From Allosphingosinicella deserti (lineage in GTDB: Bacteria; Pseudomonadota; Alphaproteobacteria; Sphingomonadales; Sphingomonadaceae): 64,000 nt of DNA. The notes under the pieces are model-generated. The model saw only the letters and a program-made list of their open reading frames with translations, ran no database searches and was not told the DNA's origin. Numbering within the stretch: the first letter of the stretch is position 1; each line of letters starts with the position of its first letter. Both the position numbers and the translations under genes were made by a program. Location of the stretch: assembly GCF_003012735.1 (NCBI RefSeq), contig NZ_PXYI01000001.1:744001-808000 (forward strand), in the 5' to 3' direction. This document shows, piece after piece, positions 18,141-28,040 of the stretch.

Positions 18141-19316
18141 ATGACCACTGCTCTCGATCCCGCTGCTGCGACAGCCGCCTATCTGTCGAGCCTCTCGCCG
18201 TCCGCGGTGAGCGCCGCTAACGCTTATACTCAAGGCGCGCATTGGGTATTGGTGGCGGGGAAGCTCGCCACGCTGATCGCCTGTGTGATCATCCTTCGCA
18301 CCGGCCTGCTGCCGCGCCTGCGCTCCGCGGTCGAGCGCGACGGCAAGAGGCGCAATTTCGCCGTCTTCGCTGTCGGCGCCGGCGCTCTTCTTCTTCAATC
18401 GGTGATATTGCTTCCGTGGGCCTATTATGCCGATCTGGTGCGGGAGCGCGCTTATGGGCTGACCAATGTGTCAACCGGCGCCTGGCTCACGCAGGCCTTG
18501 GTGAGCGCACTGGCCGGCGCGTTGATGGGCGGAATCCTGTTCGTGCCTCTGTACGCGATTATCCGGCGCGACCAGAGGCGCTGGTGGATCTGGGGCTCGG
18601 GCTTGTCAGCCGCGGCGATCGCCGCGGGGATAATCCTGGCGCCATTGGCCGGTGGGCTGTTCAACCGATATGAGCCGCTGCAGCCCGGCGCGGTGCACGA
18701 TACGGTGGAGGATCTTGCAAGGCAGGCAGGACTGCAGCGGGAGGAAATCCTCGTCTATGACGGGTCGAAGCAGACCGATCGGTACACGGCCAGCGTAGCC
18801 GGAATTGGCGGGACCGCGCGCATCGCGCTCAGCGACACGGTGTTGCGCGAGCCGGTCGATCTTCCCGCCATCCGCGCAGTCGTCGCCCACGAAATCGGCC
18901 ACTACAAGCATCACCATGTGCCGCAGCTCGCAGCGGCAGTGGCCTTGTTGTCCTGCGTCGGCCTGATGCTGGCCGCACTGCTCTTTCCCAAAGCGGTTCG
19001 GCTGTTCGGCGCCACCAGGATCGCCGGCATCGCCGATCCTGCCGGTATCCCGGTGCTCCTTGCCATCTCCGCAATCTTCACTTTGCTGACCACGCCGATC
19101 GTCAACACCGCCATGCGTCTGGTCGAACACGATGCCGATGCTTATGGCCTCGAGCTGGCGCGCGAGCCCGACGGCGCTGCACGGGCCCTGCTTGCTACAA
19201 GTTCATATCGGGCGCCGCAGCCGTCTCCGCTCGAGGAGGTCCTGTTCTACGAGCATCCGAGCATCGAGAACCGGCTGCGCATGGCGATGGAATGGAGGGC
19301 CGAACACGCCCGCTGA
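18141..19316 (+). CDS. M48-family membrane metalloprotease (Ste24-like)
   Basis: A 391-residue integral-membrane zinc endopeptidase of the CAAX-protease/Ste24 type. It has several hydrophobic segments (about residues 30-50, 75-95, 110-135, 150-175, 265-290, 305-325) and the zinc motif HEIGHYKHHH near residue 250, with a second ligand Glu in MRLVEHDADAYG about 70 residues later. The C-terminal EEVLFYEHPSIENRLRM is a strong Ste24 signature. The start at 18141 has GGAGAA about nine bases upstream. In bacteria such proteins act in membrane-protein quality control. It appears complete. Confidence 0.93.
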   Translation: MTTALDPAAATAAYLSSLSPSAVSAANAYTQGAHWVLVAGKLATLIACVIILRTGLLPRLRSAVERDGKRRNFAVFAVGAGALLLQSVILLPWAYYADLVRERAYGLTNVSTGAWLTQALVSALAGALMGGILFVPLYAIIRRDQRRWWIWGSGLSAAAIAAGIILAPLAGGLFNRYEPLQPGAVHDTVEDLARQAGLQREEILVYDGSKQTDRYTASVAGIGGTARIALSDTVLREPVDLPAIRAVVAHEIGHYKHHHVPQLAAAVALLSCVGLMLAALLFPKAVRLFGATRIAGIADPAGIPVLLAISAIFTLLTTPIVNTAMRLVEHDADAYGLELAREPDGAARALLATSSYRAPQPSPLEEVLFYEHPSIENRLRMAMEWRAEHAR

Positions 19317-19599
19317 AGGGCCAGCATGAGCGCCTTGCGGCGTTATGGCTGGCTCGCAGTCAACCGGAAGGCGAACACGCCGCCCGCTGCGACCTTGCCG
19401 CCGGCTTCTTCCGTGAAGCCGTGCCCTGGTCTCGCTGCCCGATGGTCCCGAGGGGGCATCGAGGCGGCACTGCGGGAGCCTGGGTGCATGCAGACGCTCA
19501 CTCCCATGGTCGCGGTCTTTGGGGCGCGCCATTGGGAACCCGGCAAGACCTCGAGTGTCTGAGCGCTGGACGCAACGATAACTGAAAGGACATCTGGAA
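19317..19599. other. Intergenic, no gene seen
   Basis: 283 bases between the M48 protease and the next small gene. Two short overlapping plus-strand ORFs (19292-19585, 19326-19562) lack recognisable features. Only the AAAGGA ribosome binding site of the next gene is clear. Confidence 0.4.
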
Positions 19600-19893
19600 T
19601 TGACGGAAGGCACATGGGGTGAGGAGGCACCCTCCGGTATCGACTGGCGGATGAGCGCGGCGCTCGAAAACGTTCCACGGGGCGACAGTGAGTTGGCCGA
19701 GGTCACGAGCCTCGAGACGGCCGTTCGCGCATGGCGCGATCTCGACGTCGAGCATCGCCTGCTCGCGGTTCTCACGCCGGAAAGGGCCGTGCAGATTGAC
19801 GGCGTGAACCACAACTCGTTCACCGGCGAGGCTATCGCACAGCTCGCAGGACGCTTGCCCGATCAACCTACAGGCCCCCAAGCACCCAGCTGA
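19600..19893 (+). CDS. Hypothetical protein, TTG start
   Basis: A 97-residue acidic, soluble protein that I do not recognise. The frame has a balanced amino-acid composition, unlike chance ORFs nearby, and contains the helix-like TSLETAVRAWRDLDVEHRLLA. The TTG at 19600 follows AAAGGA by about nine bases; the first in-frame ATG is at 19651 and would leave 80 residues. No domain, signal or membrane segment is seen. Confidence 0.5.
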   Translation: MTEGTWGEEAPSGIDWRMSAALENVPRGDSELAEVTSLETAVRAWRDLDVEHRLLAVLTPERAVQIDGVNHNSFTGEAIAQLAGRLPDQPTGPQAPS

Positions 19894-20299
19894 CATTCTG
19901 TCGGCGTCACGTCCCCCCGGTGTGACCAAGCGGCTGTCCGGCCGCTGTCCAATCAGGGCATGGCCTGAACGGTCCGCGATCGTTGACGGCTCGTCACCGG
20001 CCTGACGGCGGGTGCCTGGCCAATGAAGCGATTGCCCGGACCCTCAATGACATCGGACCGTTCCGAAGAAGCGCGCAGGTTGCAGCAGATGGCGGCGGAT
20101 TGCCGTAGCTGCGTGATTTCAGACCTTCATCATGATCGCTGCGGGGCGTGAGCCGCCACCCGTACGAACGGCCGCTCTTGGCCCGACCGGTCGTCTGGCA
20201 TGACGAGGACGCTGCCAGGAGAAGACAGCGCGAGGAATCATCCTCATCGCTGCGCACGCACGATCCGCGGTGGGCGCGGGCCGCGCGTGCTGCGCGAGC
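19894..20299. other. Intergenic; possible tiny ORF
   Basis: About 400 bases between the hypothetical gene and the end of the pirin gene. A 42-residue plus-strand ORF at 20023-20151 contains SEEARRLQQMAADCRS, which resembles a short helix common in small sphingomonad proteins, so it may be a relic. No strong ribosome binding site is present. Confidence 0.3.
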
Positions 20300-21202
20300 C
20301 TAGCGGAATACCGGCACGTTGCCGGAGCCGGTCCTGCGATCACCCGCTTCCGCGAGCCTGGCACCAAGCTCAGCGATGCGCTGCTCGCCGGCGGCGAGCG
20401 CTTCTGCAGACGTGTGTACCGAGTAGTAGCCGAGGAAGAGCGGATGATCGTGCGGAACTGCCGCGCCGACGACGAAGGTAGCGCCGTCGCTGGCGTCCGC
20501 CTCGAAGAGCATCGCGTCCTCACCATCGGCGAAGATCGCCATCTGCCCCCGTTTGACTGTACGGCCGGCGTCGACCGCACCTTTGGCGACGGCGAACCAG
20601 CCGACGCGATGTCCGGCCGCAGGCTTGAACGACCACCGCTCGCCAGGGACAAGCTGTACCAGCAGATACACGATCCCGTCCGGTGAACGCACCGGGCTTG
20701 TGGCACCGGCATGCGAGCCGAGGATGACTCGTGCGGGGCCCGCCTGGGGGGTGGCGTTCGCCTCCACATACTGGCTTTCGACCGGACCGTTTTCGAGGCC
20801 GGGCGGCAACGCAACCCAAAGCTGATACCCCTGGATCCGAGCGGACTCGCCCGCGGTCAATTCCTTGCCGTGCCAGACGCCGCCGCCGGCACGCATCCAT
20901 TCGACGCCGCCGAAGCCGAGTGTGCCGGTGCCCGCTTGAGGATCGTCATAGATGACATCGCCTTCGGTAAAGACGGTGACGGTCGCAATACCGGAATGTG
21001 GATGCAGCGGCATCGCGTGCTGCAGCAGACGCATGTCGCCCGCGAACAGGTCGAGGAAGACGAACGGCTTCAGCTGCTCGCCCAGATCCGATGGGCTCAT
21101 CAGGCGCAGGATCTCGCCATGTCCCGAACCGCCTCCAACATAGACGAGGCTGCGCGCCTCGGGTCGCGCCTGGACCCGGTCCGCCGTCTTTTGGGTAAGC
21201 AT
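20300..21202 (-). CDS. Pirin family protein
   Basis: A 300-residue bicupin of the pirin family; members are metal-binding cytoplasmic proteins, some with quercetin 2,3-dioxygenase activity and others acting as redox sensors. The N-terminal cupin has the metal motif HPHSGIATVTVFTEGDVIYDD and the downstream EGWMRAG-type segment (here VEWMRAGGGVWHGKE). The second cupin begins around residue 170 (LVQLVPGERWSFKPAAGHR). The start at 21202 has a GGAAGAG/GGAG purine stretch just upstream; the ORF to 21283 is longer but unlike the family. It is transcribed away from the decayed region to its right. Confidence 0.9.
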   Translation of the reverse strand: MLTQKTADRVQARPEARSLVYVGGGSGHGEILRLMSPSDLGEQLKPFVFLDLFAGDMRLLQHAMPLHPHSGIATVTVFTEGDVIYDDPQAGTGTLGFGGVEWMRAGGGVWHGKELTAGESARIQGYQLWVALPPGLENGPVESQYVEANATPQAGPARVILGSHAGATSPVRSPDGIVYLLVQLVPGERWSFKPAAGHRVGWFAVAKGAVDAGRTVKRGQMAIFADGEDAMLFEADASDGATFVVGAAVPHDHPLFLGYYSVHTSAEALAAGEQRIAELGARLAEAGDRRTGSGNVPVFR

Positions 21203-21789
21203 CTCTTCCGCTCCATCATGGGATTTGTCTGACCCGAAGCTAGGGATCAGACGCCTTGCGTCGCAGTAGGAAAAACTCGTCACAACTTTTCAAGGAAGAT
21301 GAACGTTGGGGTCTGGTGCGGGCGGGGGAGGACCGGGTGTATCGGACCAGAGTGATGTCGTTTGGCGCGTCCGCAGGAACAAGGTTGAGAGTAAGCGGCC
21401 GCTCCTTCCGGCAACGGCGCACGATGGAGGTGTTCGATGCCGGGATGCGCACCGCGTAGACGCGACGCGAGATCAAACTTTGCCGGAATTCGCGCCTTCA
21501 TGGTGAGGGTTCGACTGTGCCTCAGAATGGGCATCTGCCGACCATTCGAGGCGCGAGCGCCACCGCCGCGGAGATCGATACGCGCTACATTGGCCAACTC
21601 AGAGTCCGACGGCCTCAAACATCGGCGAGGGAGGAAGGCCAATCTACCGGCCGGCCGCTGTCCATCGCATCCTCGCCCATCAGCGACGCCACACTCGCGT
21701 GGTAGGTCTGGCGCAGGAAGCCCGGCGCGGGCGCGCCGCTGTGCACGGTTTCGCTCAACACTTGAAGCGCAGCATCGTCTCGTCATAGC
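21203..21789. other. Decayed/non-coding stretch
   Basis: Nearly 600 bases without a credible intact gene, between the pirin start and the sugar-isomerase relic. Short ORFs in several frames are mutually exclusive and unrecognisable. The stretch may contain further eroded parts of the ancestral isomerase gene, but I cannot align them by eye. Confidence 0.4.
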
Positions 21790-21981
21790 AGCCTGTTCGA
21801 CATGCTCGTCACGGAAACCGATCCGGCACTGGTAAAGATTGAGATCGATCTCTAACGGGCCGTTGCCGCGGGAGAAGATCCCAAGACAATCATCAAGGCC
21901 CTCGTGCCACGTCTCTATGCCTATCACGTCAAGAACCGCCCTAATGGCGAGCAGCTGACCAGTACGAGCGGCTCGAAGTGG
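21790..21981 (+). pseudogene. Sugar phosphate isomerase/epimerase remnant
   Basis: Translated from 21790 the frame reads SLFDMLVTETDPALVKIEIDL, a stop codon, then RAVAAGEDPKTIIKA and LYAYHVKN, after which similarity is lost. This is the pattern of the C-terminal half of xylose-isomerase-like TIM-barrel proteins (TDPALVKxExDLYWAVxAG-DP and a conserved xHVKD). The TAA stands where the family has Tyr. Only about 60 codons remain. The relic sits next to the GH3/TonB receptor genes, so it was probably part of the same sugar-related locus. Confidence 0.6.
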
Positions 21982-22199
21982 GGACGAAGCAGTCGTTCGC
22001 TCACGACTTGTCGAACGACAGGTCCGGCCAGCAACGGACATCCTTCGCGCCCGACGCGCGGACTACGAGCATGGACCTCGGCATGGACATGATTGCGACC
22101 AGCCGTACGATGCGTTCGCCGATCGCCGCCGACAGTGTTTCCAAGGTGTCGACAAGACCTTCACCCAGCCGACCCGCGCCTTGATTATGCCAAGCGGCG

Positions 22200-24455
22200 T
22201 CAAGGCGCCACAGTACTAGCGGTGATTGTAACTAAGTCTGACATCGCCAAGGACTCTGCCGATCGTCCCAGAGCGATATTGTACGATCCGCCAGCGATTG
22301 CCCATCGCTGCGCTGCTGTATCGAAGGTAGCGAGAAGCCGCCTATCTACGACAATTGTTGCGCGTTTCGTCTCCCTCGGCGCCAACCGGATTTTATCCCA
22401 TCCAAGTAGACGCCGTTGTGTTCCGGTCGGCATCGCTGTGAGGTAAAGTTGCGGCACGTCAGATCCTTCGACCGAACCGGTATTCGTCACGTCGAACGTA
22501 ACCGTTACCGTCTGACCACCGGAAAATTTCACATTGGAATACGCGAACGACGTGTAGCTGAGCCCCTCGCCAAAGGCGAACAGTGGCTTAATCCGGCGAC
22601 GCGAATACCAGCGGTAACCGACGTCCGCGCCCTCATTGTAGCGGACGGATACGAAAGGAGCGTCCTCCTTGGGGCGGACTGCAGGTCGGCCGGCACCGGT
22701 CAGTGTTGGCCGCGGCAATTGCGCAACAGACACCGGGAAGGTCACCGGCAACCGTCCCGATGGATTGACCCGACCGGTAAGAACGTTGGCAAGCGCCTGT
22801 CCACCTCGTCCGCCCGGATACCAACTCGCCAGAACGCCTCCGACCGCACCAATCCAGGGCATCGCGACTGGACCGGAGGTCTCCAACACCACGATTGTGC
22901 GCGGATTGGCAGCCGCTACCGCTGCAATCAACGCGTCCTGTCCATTGGGAAGCGAGAGGTCAACGAGATCGCGACCCTCTGTCGCCCACTGCGTAGCGAA
23001 AACGATTGCCACGTCGGCCGCGGCCGCCTCCTTAGCTGCCGCAGCGGGATAAGCGCCATCGTTCAAGCTGTAGCTTATGTCCGGCCGCAGTGCCTTGAGC
23101 GCAGCAAACGGTGATGAGGGATGGTAGATCATCGTTCGGGGCACCCCGCCGGTTGCGGCTACGCCCATCGCCGGGATTTGAATGCCCGGTCCCTCAATGG
23201 CGGTTGTGTAGGAGGACCCTCCCCCGGCAAGGACGCCGAACTCAGCCATGCCGCCGATGATGGCCACTCGCTCGACATCTTGCAACGGCAGCAGACCAAG
23301 CGCATTCTTGAGCAGTACCACTCCTTCCTCGGCGACCTGCTGTGACGCGCGCGCGTTGGCCTGGTAGTCGATCGCAGATTTCACCGGCGGGCTGTCAAAG
23401 ACGCCGACTGCGAACAGTGAGCGCAAAACGCGTCGCACCATATCATCGACACGCGCTTGGTACGCGGGTTCACGCTGCGCCTGTTCGAGCAGTTCATTGG
23501 CGAAATATGGTGCATGGTCGAGCTGTTCGCCAGATTGCTGGTCAAGTCCTTTCAGCGCTGCATCAACACCGTGGGTCGCGCCCCAATCCGACATCACCCA
23601 GCCTGGATAGGCCCAGTTCTTTTTCAGGACGGTGTTGAGTAACCAATCGTTCTCACATGCATATGCGCCATTGACCCGGTTGTAGCCGCACATAACCGAT
23701 GCGGGCTTTCCGCCTTCGATTGCGAGTTGGAACGCGAGCAGGTCGCTTTCACGCGCGGCCGCCTCGTCAATTACGATGTTAACAGAGAACCGGTCGGTTT
23801 CCTCGTCGTTGATTGCGAAGTGCTTGAGGGTCGAGGCAACGTTGCGGCTTTGGACGCCGCGTATGATATCGCCAGCTAACGTGCCGGCGAGTAGCGGATC
23901 CTCGCCGAGGTACTCGAAGTTGCGGCCGCCGCGCGGTTCGCGGAGCAAATTGACTCCGCCTGCAAGCATGACATTGAAACCCTTGCGCCAGGACTCGTCT
24001 CCCAGAACGACTCCGCTCTGAAAGGCCAGGCTGCGGTTCCACGTCGCGGCTGTGGCCAAGGTCGAAGGCAAGGCTGTCGCTGCATCACCGGGCCGGGCAT
24101 TGTCGGGATTCGTGACGCCCATTCCACCGTCGGTTTGCTGAAGCGCTGGGATGCCCAGTCGGGGCACGCCGGGTACGTAACCGGCTGAGCCGAGCGCACC
24201 AGCAGGCGCGGGAAGACCGAGCCGTGTCCGTCCCATTCCGCCATGGAGAATCGACACCTTCTCCTCTAGCGTCATTGCAGCTGCCAACAGCGCTGCGCGA
24301 CGGTCAGCATCGAGCGTTTCGTCCTGCCACGGGTGGGCGGCAGATAATGCGGCGACCGGTGCGTCTTGCCCGGCGACACTCTCGGCCGGGACGAATGCAA
24401 GCAGGGCTGTCCCGCTCGTAAATACCGCCCTGAACCAGCCCAGACTGTTTGTCAT
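22200..24455 (-). CDS. GH3 family beta-glucosidase-like glycosidase
   Basis: A 751-residue exported glycoside hydrolase of family 3, which removes non-reducing-end beta-linked sugars with retention. The N-terminus to about residue 30 is a signal peptide. The TIM-barrel domain carries TDGGMGVTN, GGVNLLREPRGGRNFEYLGEDP and KHFAINDEETDR (substrate-binding Lys-His). The nucleophile Asp is in VMSDWGATHG, about residue 285. The second alpha/beta sandwich (LLPLQDVERVAIIGG, GGVLASWYPGGRGGQAL) and a C-terminal fibronectin-III-like domain (SYTSFAYSNVKFSGG) follow. The start at 24455 is chosen because the upstream 49 residues belong to the TonB receptor end. It lies 16 bases downstream of the receptor gene, so the two form an operon. 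Confidence 0.94.
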   Translation of the reverse strand: MTNSLGWFRAVFTSGTALLAFVPAESVAGQDAPVAALSAAHPWQDETLDADRRAALLAAAMTLEEKVSILHGGMGRTRLGLPAPAGALGSAGYVPGVPRLGIPALQQTDGGMGVTNPDNARPGDAATALPSTLATAATWNRSLAFQSGVVLGDESWRKGFNVMLAGGVNLLREPRGGRNFEYLGEDPLLAGTLAGDIIRGVQSRNVASTLKHFAINDEETDRFSVNIVIDEAAARESDLLAFQLAIEGGKPASVMCGYNRVNGAYACENDWLLNTVLKKNWAYPGWVMSDWGATHGVDAALKGLDQQSGEQLDHAPYFANELLEQAQREPAYQARVDDMVRRVLRSLFAVGVFDSPPVKSAIDYQANARASQQVAEEGVVLLKNALGLLPLQDVERVAIIGGMAEFGVLAGGGSSYTTAIEGPGIQIPAMGVAATGGVPRTMIYHPSSPFAALKALRPDISYSLNDGAYPAAAAKEAAAADVAIVFATQWATEGRDLVDLSLPNGQDALIAAVAAANPRTIVVLETSGPVAMPWIGAVGGVLASWYPGGRGGQALANVLTGRVNPSGRLPVTFPVSVAQLPRPTLTGAGRPAVRPKEDAPFVSVRYNEGADVGYRWYSRRRIKPLFAFGEGLSYTSFAYSNVKFSGGQTVTVTFDVTNTGSVEGSDVPQLYLTAMPTGTQRRLLGWDKIRLAPRETKRATIVVDRRLLATFDTAAQRWAIAGGSYNIALGRSAESLAMSDLVTITASTVAP

Positions 24456-24471
24456 TGCATCATTCTTTCGA

Positions 24472-26964
24472 TCAAAACCGCACACCGAGCGTAGCGCCGA
24501 AGTAGCGGTTCGCATCCTTGTTAACTTGACCATAGATGTCGAACGGGCTTGCCGTCGATGCCAGTAGCGTCCCGTGCTGCAGGTTTGTGGTGTAATTTTC
24601 ATCGAATAGATTTTCCACGAACATCGTCAGAGTATAGCTGCCATTTTGGTCGCTTACGCCCACGCTCATGTCCACCAGCGCATACGCATCCTGGACCAGC
24701 AACGAATCCTGCTCGATCGCAAATTGCTGCCTGCTTTGAAAGTTGAGGTTGACCTGTACGAAGCCCGCCAGTTTTGTGCCAGGGAGGTCGTGCTCGTAGC
24801 GCGGCGATAGGTTGATACGCCAACGCGGGGCAGCAGGCAGCGTACCGCCGCGGATGTCTTGGATTGGGCCGGAGGTTATGACCGTGCCAGTCGGAGCCGT
24901 AAAGCGCCGACGATAGCAGCTATTAACTGGGAAGTCGTCGGTAAGGACTGGTGCCGCAGCCTGGAACTGTAACGGACAATTGAGGCCGTCCACGTCAACA
25001 CTGGAGTCGATATAGGTCACGGCTGCATCAACCGAAAATGACGAAGAGGGCCGCAATGTTGCCTCGATTTCAAATCCCTTGGTTCGGGTTGAGCCAGCGT
25101 TAGTCTGAACGAATGTGACGACGCCGGTGTTTACATCTGATCGGTTGGCTTGAACCTGAAGGTTCGAATAGTTGGCTAGGAACAAGGCCGCCGCGACGCT
25201 TAGCTTGTTATCGGCAGTTCGACCCTTGAAACCAATCTCATATGCGTTGACGTGCTCCGGCTGCACCGCAAGCTGATTAGCGAAATCGGCGGTGATTTCA
25301 GTGTCGAAGCCCAAACCTTTGTACCCGCGCGTATACGTGCCGTAGATCTGAGCGTAACGGCTGAATTCATACTGAAGCCCCGCTTTTCCAGTCACCGCCG
25401 TGTCGTTAGCCTCGCGAAAGCCCGACCCTGGATTGTGTGCCGGGAACACGACGTCTCCTGGCAGAATTGGCGCAGTACGCGAACCCCGGACCGATACCTT
25501 CTCGTACTGAACCCGCAACCCTCCAATCGCCTTCAGCCCATCAAGAATGCTATATTCGGCTTGACCGAACGCAGCGATGCTTTCCTGAGATAGTTCAGCA
25601 ACGTGTTGAGCCGATTGGAAGGTGGTAGCGGCTGCCGCGCACGGCTGGCCGAGTAGGCCTGTCGCGCAAACCGCGCGCCGTCGCCGGAAAGTGCGATCAA
25701 GATCCAGCTTTGAATAGAAGACGCCCGCAACGTAGGTGAGATCCCGAGACCCATCGGAGCCAACCCGCAGCTCCTGCGTGAAGTTGTGGAGCTTCACCGT
25801 GCCGGACTGGTCGTCATACTTGGCCGGATTGTTCCCGCCGCCCACGTACAACGGCACGGGTGTGTTTAAGCTGTCATTATCAATTTGCGCATAGTTGTCG
25901 AAGGATTGGTAGGCTGTGATGGATGTGACCGTCGCCCCACCCAAATCCCAGTCGCCCTGAGCTGAAAATGTCGCCTGCTCCGTAGACGAGCTCGTAGGCA
26001 CATTCTCCAGCACGTCGCGGTTGCGGAAGGTCGCGACGACCGGGGCATAAAGTGCTGCAAGAGAGGGATTCTGCGTGCTAAACAGCAAGGTTCGGCAGCA
26101 AGCGGCGTTGCTCTTCCGGTAGTCGGCCGACAGCAGGAAATTGAGATTTCTTGTCACATCCCATTCAAGCTTGCCACGAACACCATAACCCTCGTTGCCG
26201 CCAGACTCCCCACCAGTGGTCACGTTGTTGAGATAACCGCCAACACTATTGTAATATCCGGTGACGCGGGCGCCGACCGTGTCGCTTATTGGGCCGGAGA
26301 CAGTACCTTTGATTCGATATTCGTCCATTTCTGCGATCGACGCCTCAAACCGTCCCTCGAAATCGCGGGAGGGACGAGCCGTTATGATGTGGATGACGCC
26401 GGCGGTGGAGTTGCGACCGAACAACGTGCCCTGAGGCCCGCGCAGAACTTCGATACGCTCAAGGTCGGCGAAATCGACAAAACTCTGCGCCTGACGCGCG
26501 GACACCACGCCATCGACAACTACCGAGACCGAGGGTTCGACGCCTTGGCTGAAGAGCGTAGTTCCGACACCCCGGACCCGAAACGTTGTGTTGGTTGGGT
26601 TACTGCCCTGCTGGAAACTTAGCGAGGGCACCGCCTGAACCAAGCCTTGAGTATCGTTGGTCTGCCGCTGCGCCAACTGATCGCCACTGAGCGCGGTCAC
26701 TGCAAGCGGGACGTCCTGAAGCCTTTCAACCCGTTTCTGCGCTGTGACAACAATTTCGGGCTCCTCGAGATTGTTCCCTGATGCGCTCTGACTTGTAAGA
26801 TCGGCGTCAGCTGGCGCAGACCCTGCTTCGGCGGTGCCGACCTGTGCCGTTGGATTAGTTTGCGGCGCAACAGGGCTCTGCGCCCACACAGGCCAAGCGA
26901 TACCGATGGAGGCTGCGCTGGCGAGCAACAAGCCCCGACGGAGCTGTGGTAAGGCCTTCGACAT
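24472..26964 (-). CDS. TonB-dependent outer-membrane receptor
   Basis: An 830-residue outer-membrane importer. A signal peptide (residues 1-28, ending WPVWAQS) is followed by a low-complexity linker, a TonB-box-like EIVVTAQKR, and the plug domain (LQDVPLAVTALSGDQLAQ; GVEPSVSVVVDGV; ERIEVLRGPQGTLFGRNS). The rest is a 22-strand barrel ending in ATLGVRF with the terminal Phe needed for insertion. The start has AGGGGA six bases upstream. The plug style is the sphingomonad class often found with carbohydrate or aromatic-glycoside loci. It heads an operon with the GH3 enzyme and is divergent from a LysR gene. The ligand is probably a glycoside, by context only. Confidence 0.95.
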   Translation of the reverse strand: MSKALPQLRRGLLLASAASIGIAWPVWAQSPVAPQTNPTAQVGTAEAGSAPADADLTSQSASGNNLEEPEIVVTAQKRVERLQDVPLAVTALSGDQLAQRQTNDTQGLVQAVPSLSFQQGSNPTNTTFRVRGVGTTLFSQGVEPSVSVVVDGVVSARQAQSFVDFADLERIEVLRGPQGTLFGRNSTAGVIHIITARPSRDFEGRFEASIAEMDEYRIKGTVSGPISDTVGARVTGYYNSVGGYLNNVTTGGESGGNEGYGVRGKLEWDVTRNLNFLLSADYRKSNAACCRTLLFSTQNPSLAALYAPVVATFRNRDVLENVPTSSSTEQATFSAQGDWDLGGATVTSITAYQSFDNYAQIDNDSLNTPVPLYVGGGNNPAKYDDQSGTVKLHNFTQELRVGSDGSRDLTYVAGVFYSKLDLDRTFRRRRAVCATGLLGQPCAAAATTFQSAQHVAELSQESIAAFGQAEYSILDGLKAIGGLRVQYEKVSVRGSRTAPILPGDVVFPAHNPGSGFREANDTAVTGKAGLQYEFSRYAQIYGTYTRGYKGLGFDTEITADFANQLAVQPEHVNAYEIGFKGRTADNKLSVAAALFLANYSNLQVQANRSDVNTGVVTFVQTNAGSTRTKGFEIEATLRPSSSFSVDAAVTYIDSSVDVDGLNCPLQFQAAAPVLTDDFPVNSCYRRRFTAPTGTVITSGPIQDIRGGTLPAAPRWRINLSPRYEHDLPGTKLAGFVQVNLNFQSRQQFAIEQDSLLVQDAYALVDMSVGVSDQNGSYTLTMFVENLFDENYTTNLQHGTLLASTASPFDIYGQVNKDANRYFGATLGVRF

Positions 26965-27066
26965 CTGGTCATCCCCTCATTGCCTACTTGTGCGGTCGGA
27001 CGCCGCTCATGTGTTCCAGCTACTGCCGGTTGACGCGACCAAGAAGCCGTGTGTTAAGAATGGCCA

Positions 27067-27081
27067 TTCGCGAAACGCGAA
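27067..27081. promoter_or_regulatory. Candidate LysR operator (TTCGCG-N3-CGCGAA)
   Basis: A perfect 6-base inverted repeat with a 3-base spacer. Its core from 27068 to 27080 is T-N11-A, the LysR-type box. It lies 23 bases upstream of the LysR start and about 100 bases upstream of the divergent TonB receptor start, so it could serve autoregulation and control of that operon. Confidence 0.6.
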
Positions 27082-27104
27082 GGCGGTAGGTTGGAGGAGC
27101 CGAG

Positions 27105-28040
27105 ATGAGTAGCATCAACCCCGATCGCTTGAGCCTAACCACACTGCGTCTGCTGGTCGCCGTCGCCGAGGAAGGGAGCCTGTCGAAAGCTTCGGTGCGA
27201 GAAAGCATCGCCACTTCAGCAGCGAGCAAGCGCTTGTCCGACCTGGAACTTGCTCTCAACACATCGCTCTTCAACCGCAACGCGCAGGGCATGACGTTGA
27301 CACCTGCAGGGGAAAGCATGATCCAGCATGCGCGGCGCATCCTGCTGGCGGCGGCCACACTGGCGGCCGAAATGTCCGAATATCGCGAAGGGGTGCGTGG
27401 ACACGTTCGGATCCTTGCCCACCTATCGGCAATCATCGCCTTTCTGCCAGAGGATTTGGAGAGGTTCTTCATCGCGCATTCCGACCTCAAGGTCGAACTA
27501 GAGGAGCGGCCGAGCAGTCGGGTGATGAAGGGCATCGCCGAAGGCTGGGCTGACCTTGGCATTTGTTCAGCCGATGCCGAACAGCCCGGGCTGGTCGCGA
27601 CGACTTACCGTCGCGATCGGCTGGTGCTGGCAATGCGACAGGATCATCCTCTCGCCGGGACCGGCCCACTCGCCTTTGCCGACACACTTAGTTTCGATCA
27701 TATCGGCCTTCATGCGGAGAGCTCGATCTTCACCCGATCGCTGATCGCCGCACGCGAGGCATCGCAGGTACTCAGGCGACGCATCCACGTCCCTGGTTTC
27801 GACGCTGTGTGCCGTACCGTTCAGTCGAACTTGGGTATCGCGTTGATTCCGGAACCGGTCTTCCGCATTCTTGGACCGTCTATGAACCTCCATTATGAGG
27901 AGCTAGCCGACGACTGGGCCCGGCGGGAGATCGTCATTGTCCGGCGCGGCGATCAGCAACTGTCGGCTGCAGCGCAGCTGCTGCTTGCGCACCTCCTCTC
28001 AGCGGACCAGCGGATTGGCGACGACAGGCCGAGTTCGTGA
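27105..28040 (+). CDS. LysR-family transcriptional regulator
   Basis: A 311-residue regulator. The N-terminal winged helix (residues 9-70) reads SLTTLRLLVAVAEEGSLSKA, then a SAASKRLSDLELALNTSLFNR recognition region cut by the family pattern and AQGMTLTPAGE. Residues about 95-300 form the periplasmic-binding-like effector domain (VRILAHLSAIIAFLPEDLERF). It has a strong ribosome site (GGAGGAG). It lies between the divergent receptor/GH3 operon and the co-directional CoA-transferase operon, with a matching dyad on each side, so it probably controls both. The inducer is unknown; a CoA-free acid or sugar conjugate would be expected. Confidence 0.93.
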   Translation: MSSINPDRLSLTTLRLLVAVAEEGSLSKASVRESIATSAASKRLSDLELALNTSLFNRNAQGMTLTPAGESMIQHARRILLAAATLAAEMSEYREGVRGHVRILAHLSAIIAFLPEDLERFFIAHSDLKVELEERPSSRVMKGIAEGWADLGICSADAEQPGLVATTYRRDRLVLAMRQDHPLAGTGPLAFADTLSFDHIGLHAESSIFTRSLIAAREASQVLRRRIHVPGFDAVCRTVQSNLGIALIPEPVFRILGPSMNLHYEELADDWARREIVIVRRGDQQLSAAAQLLLAHLLSADQRIGDDRPSS

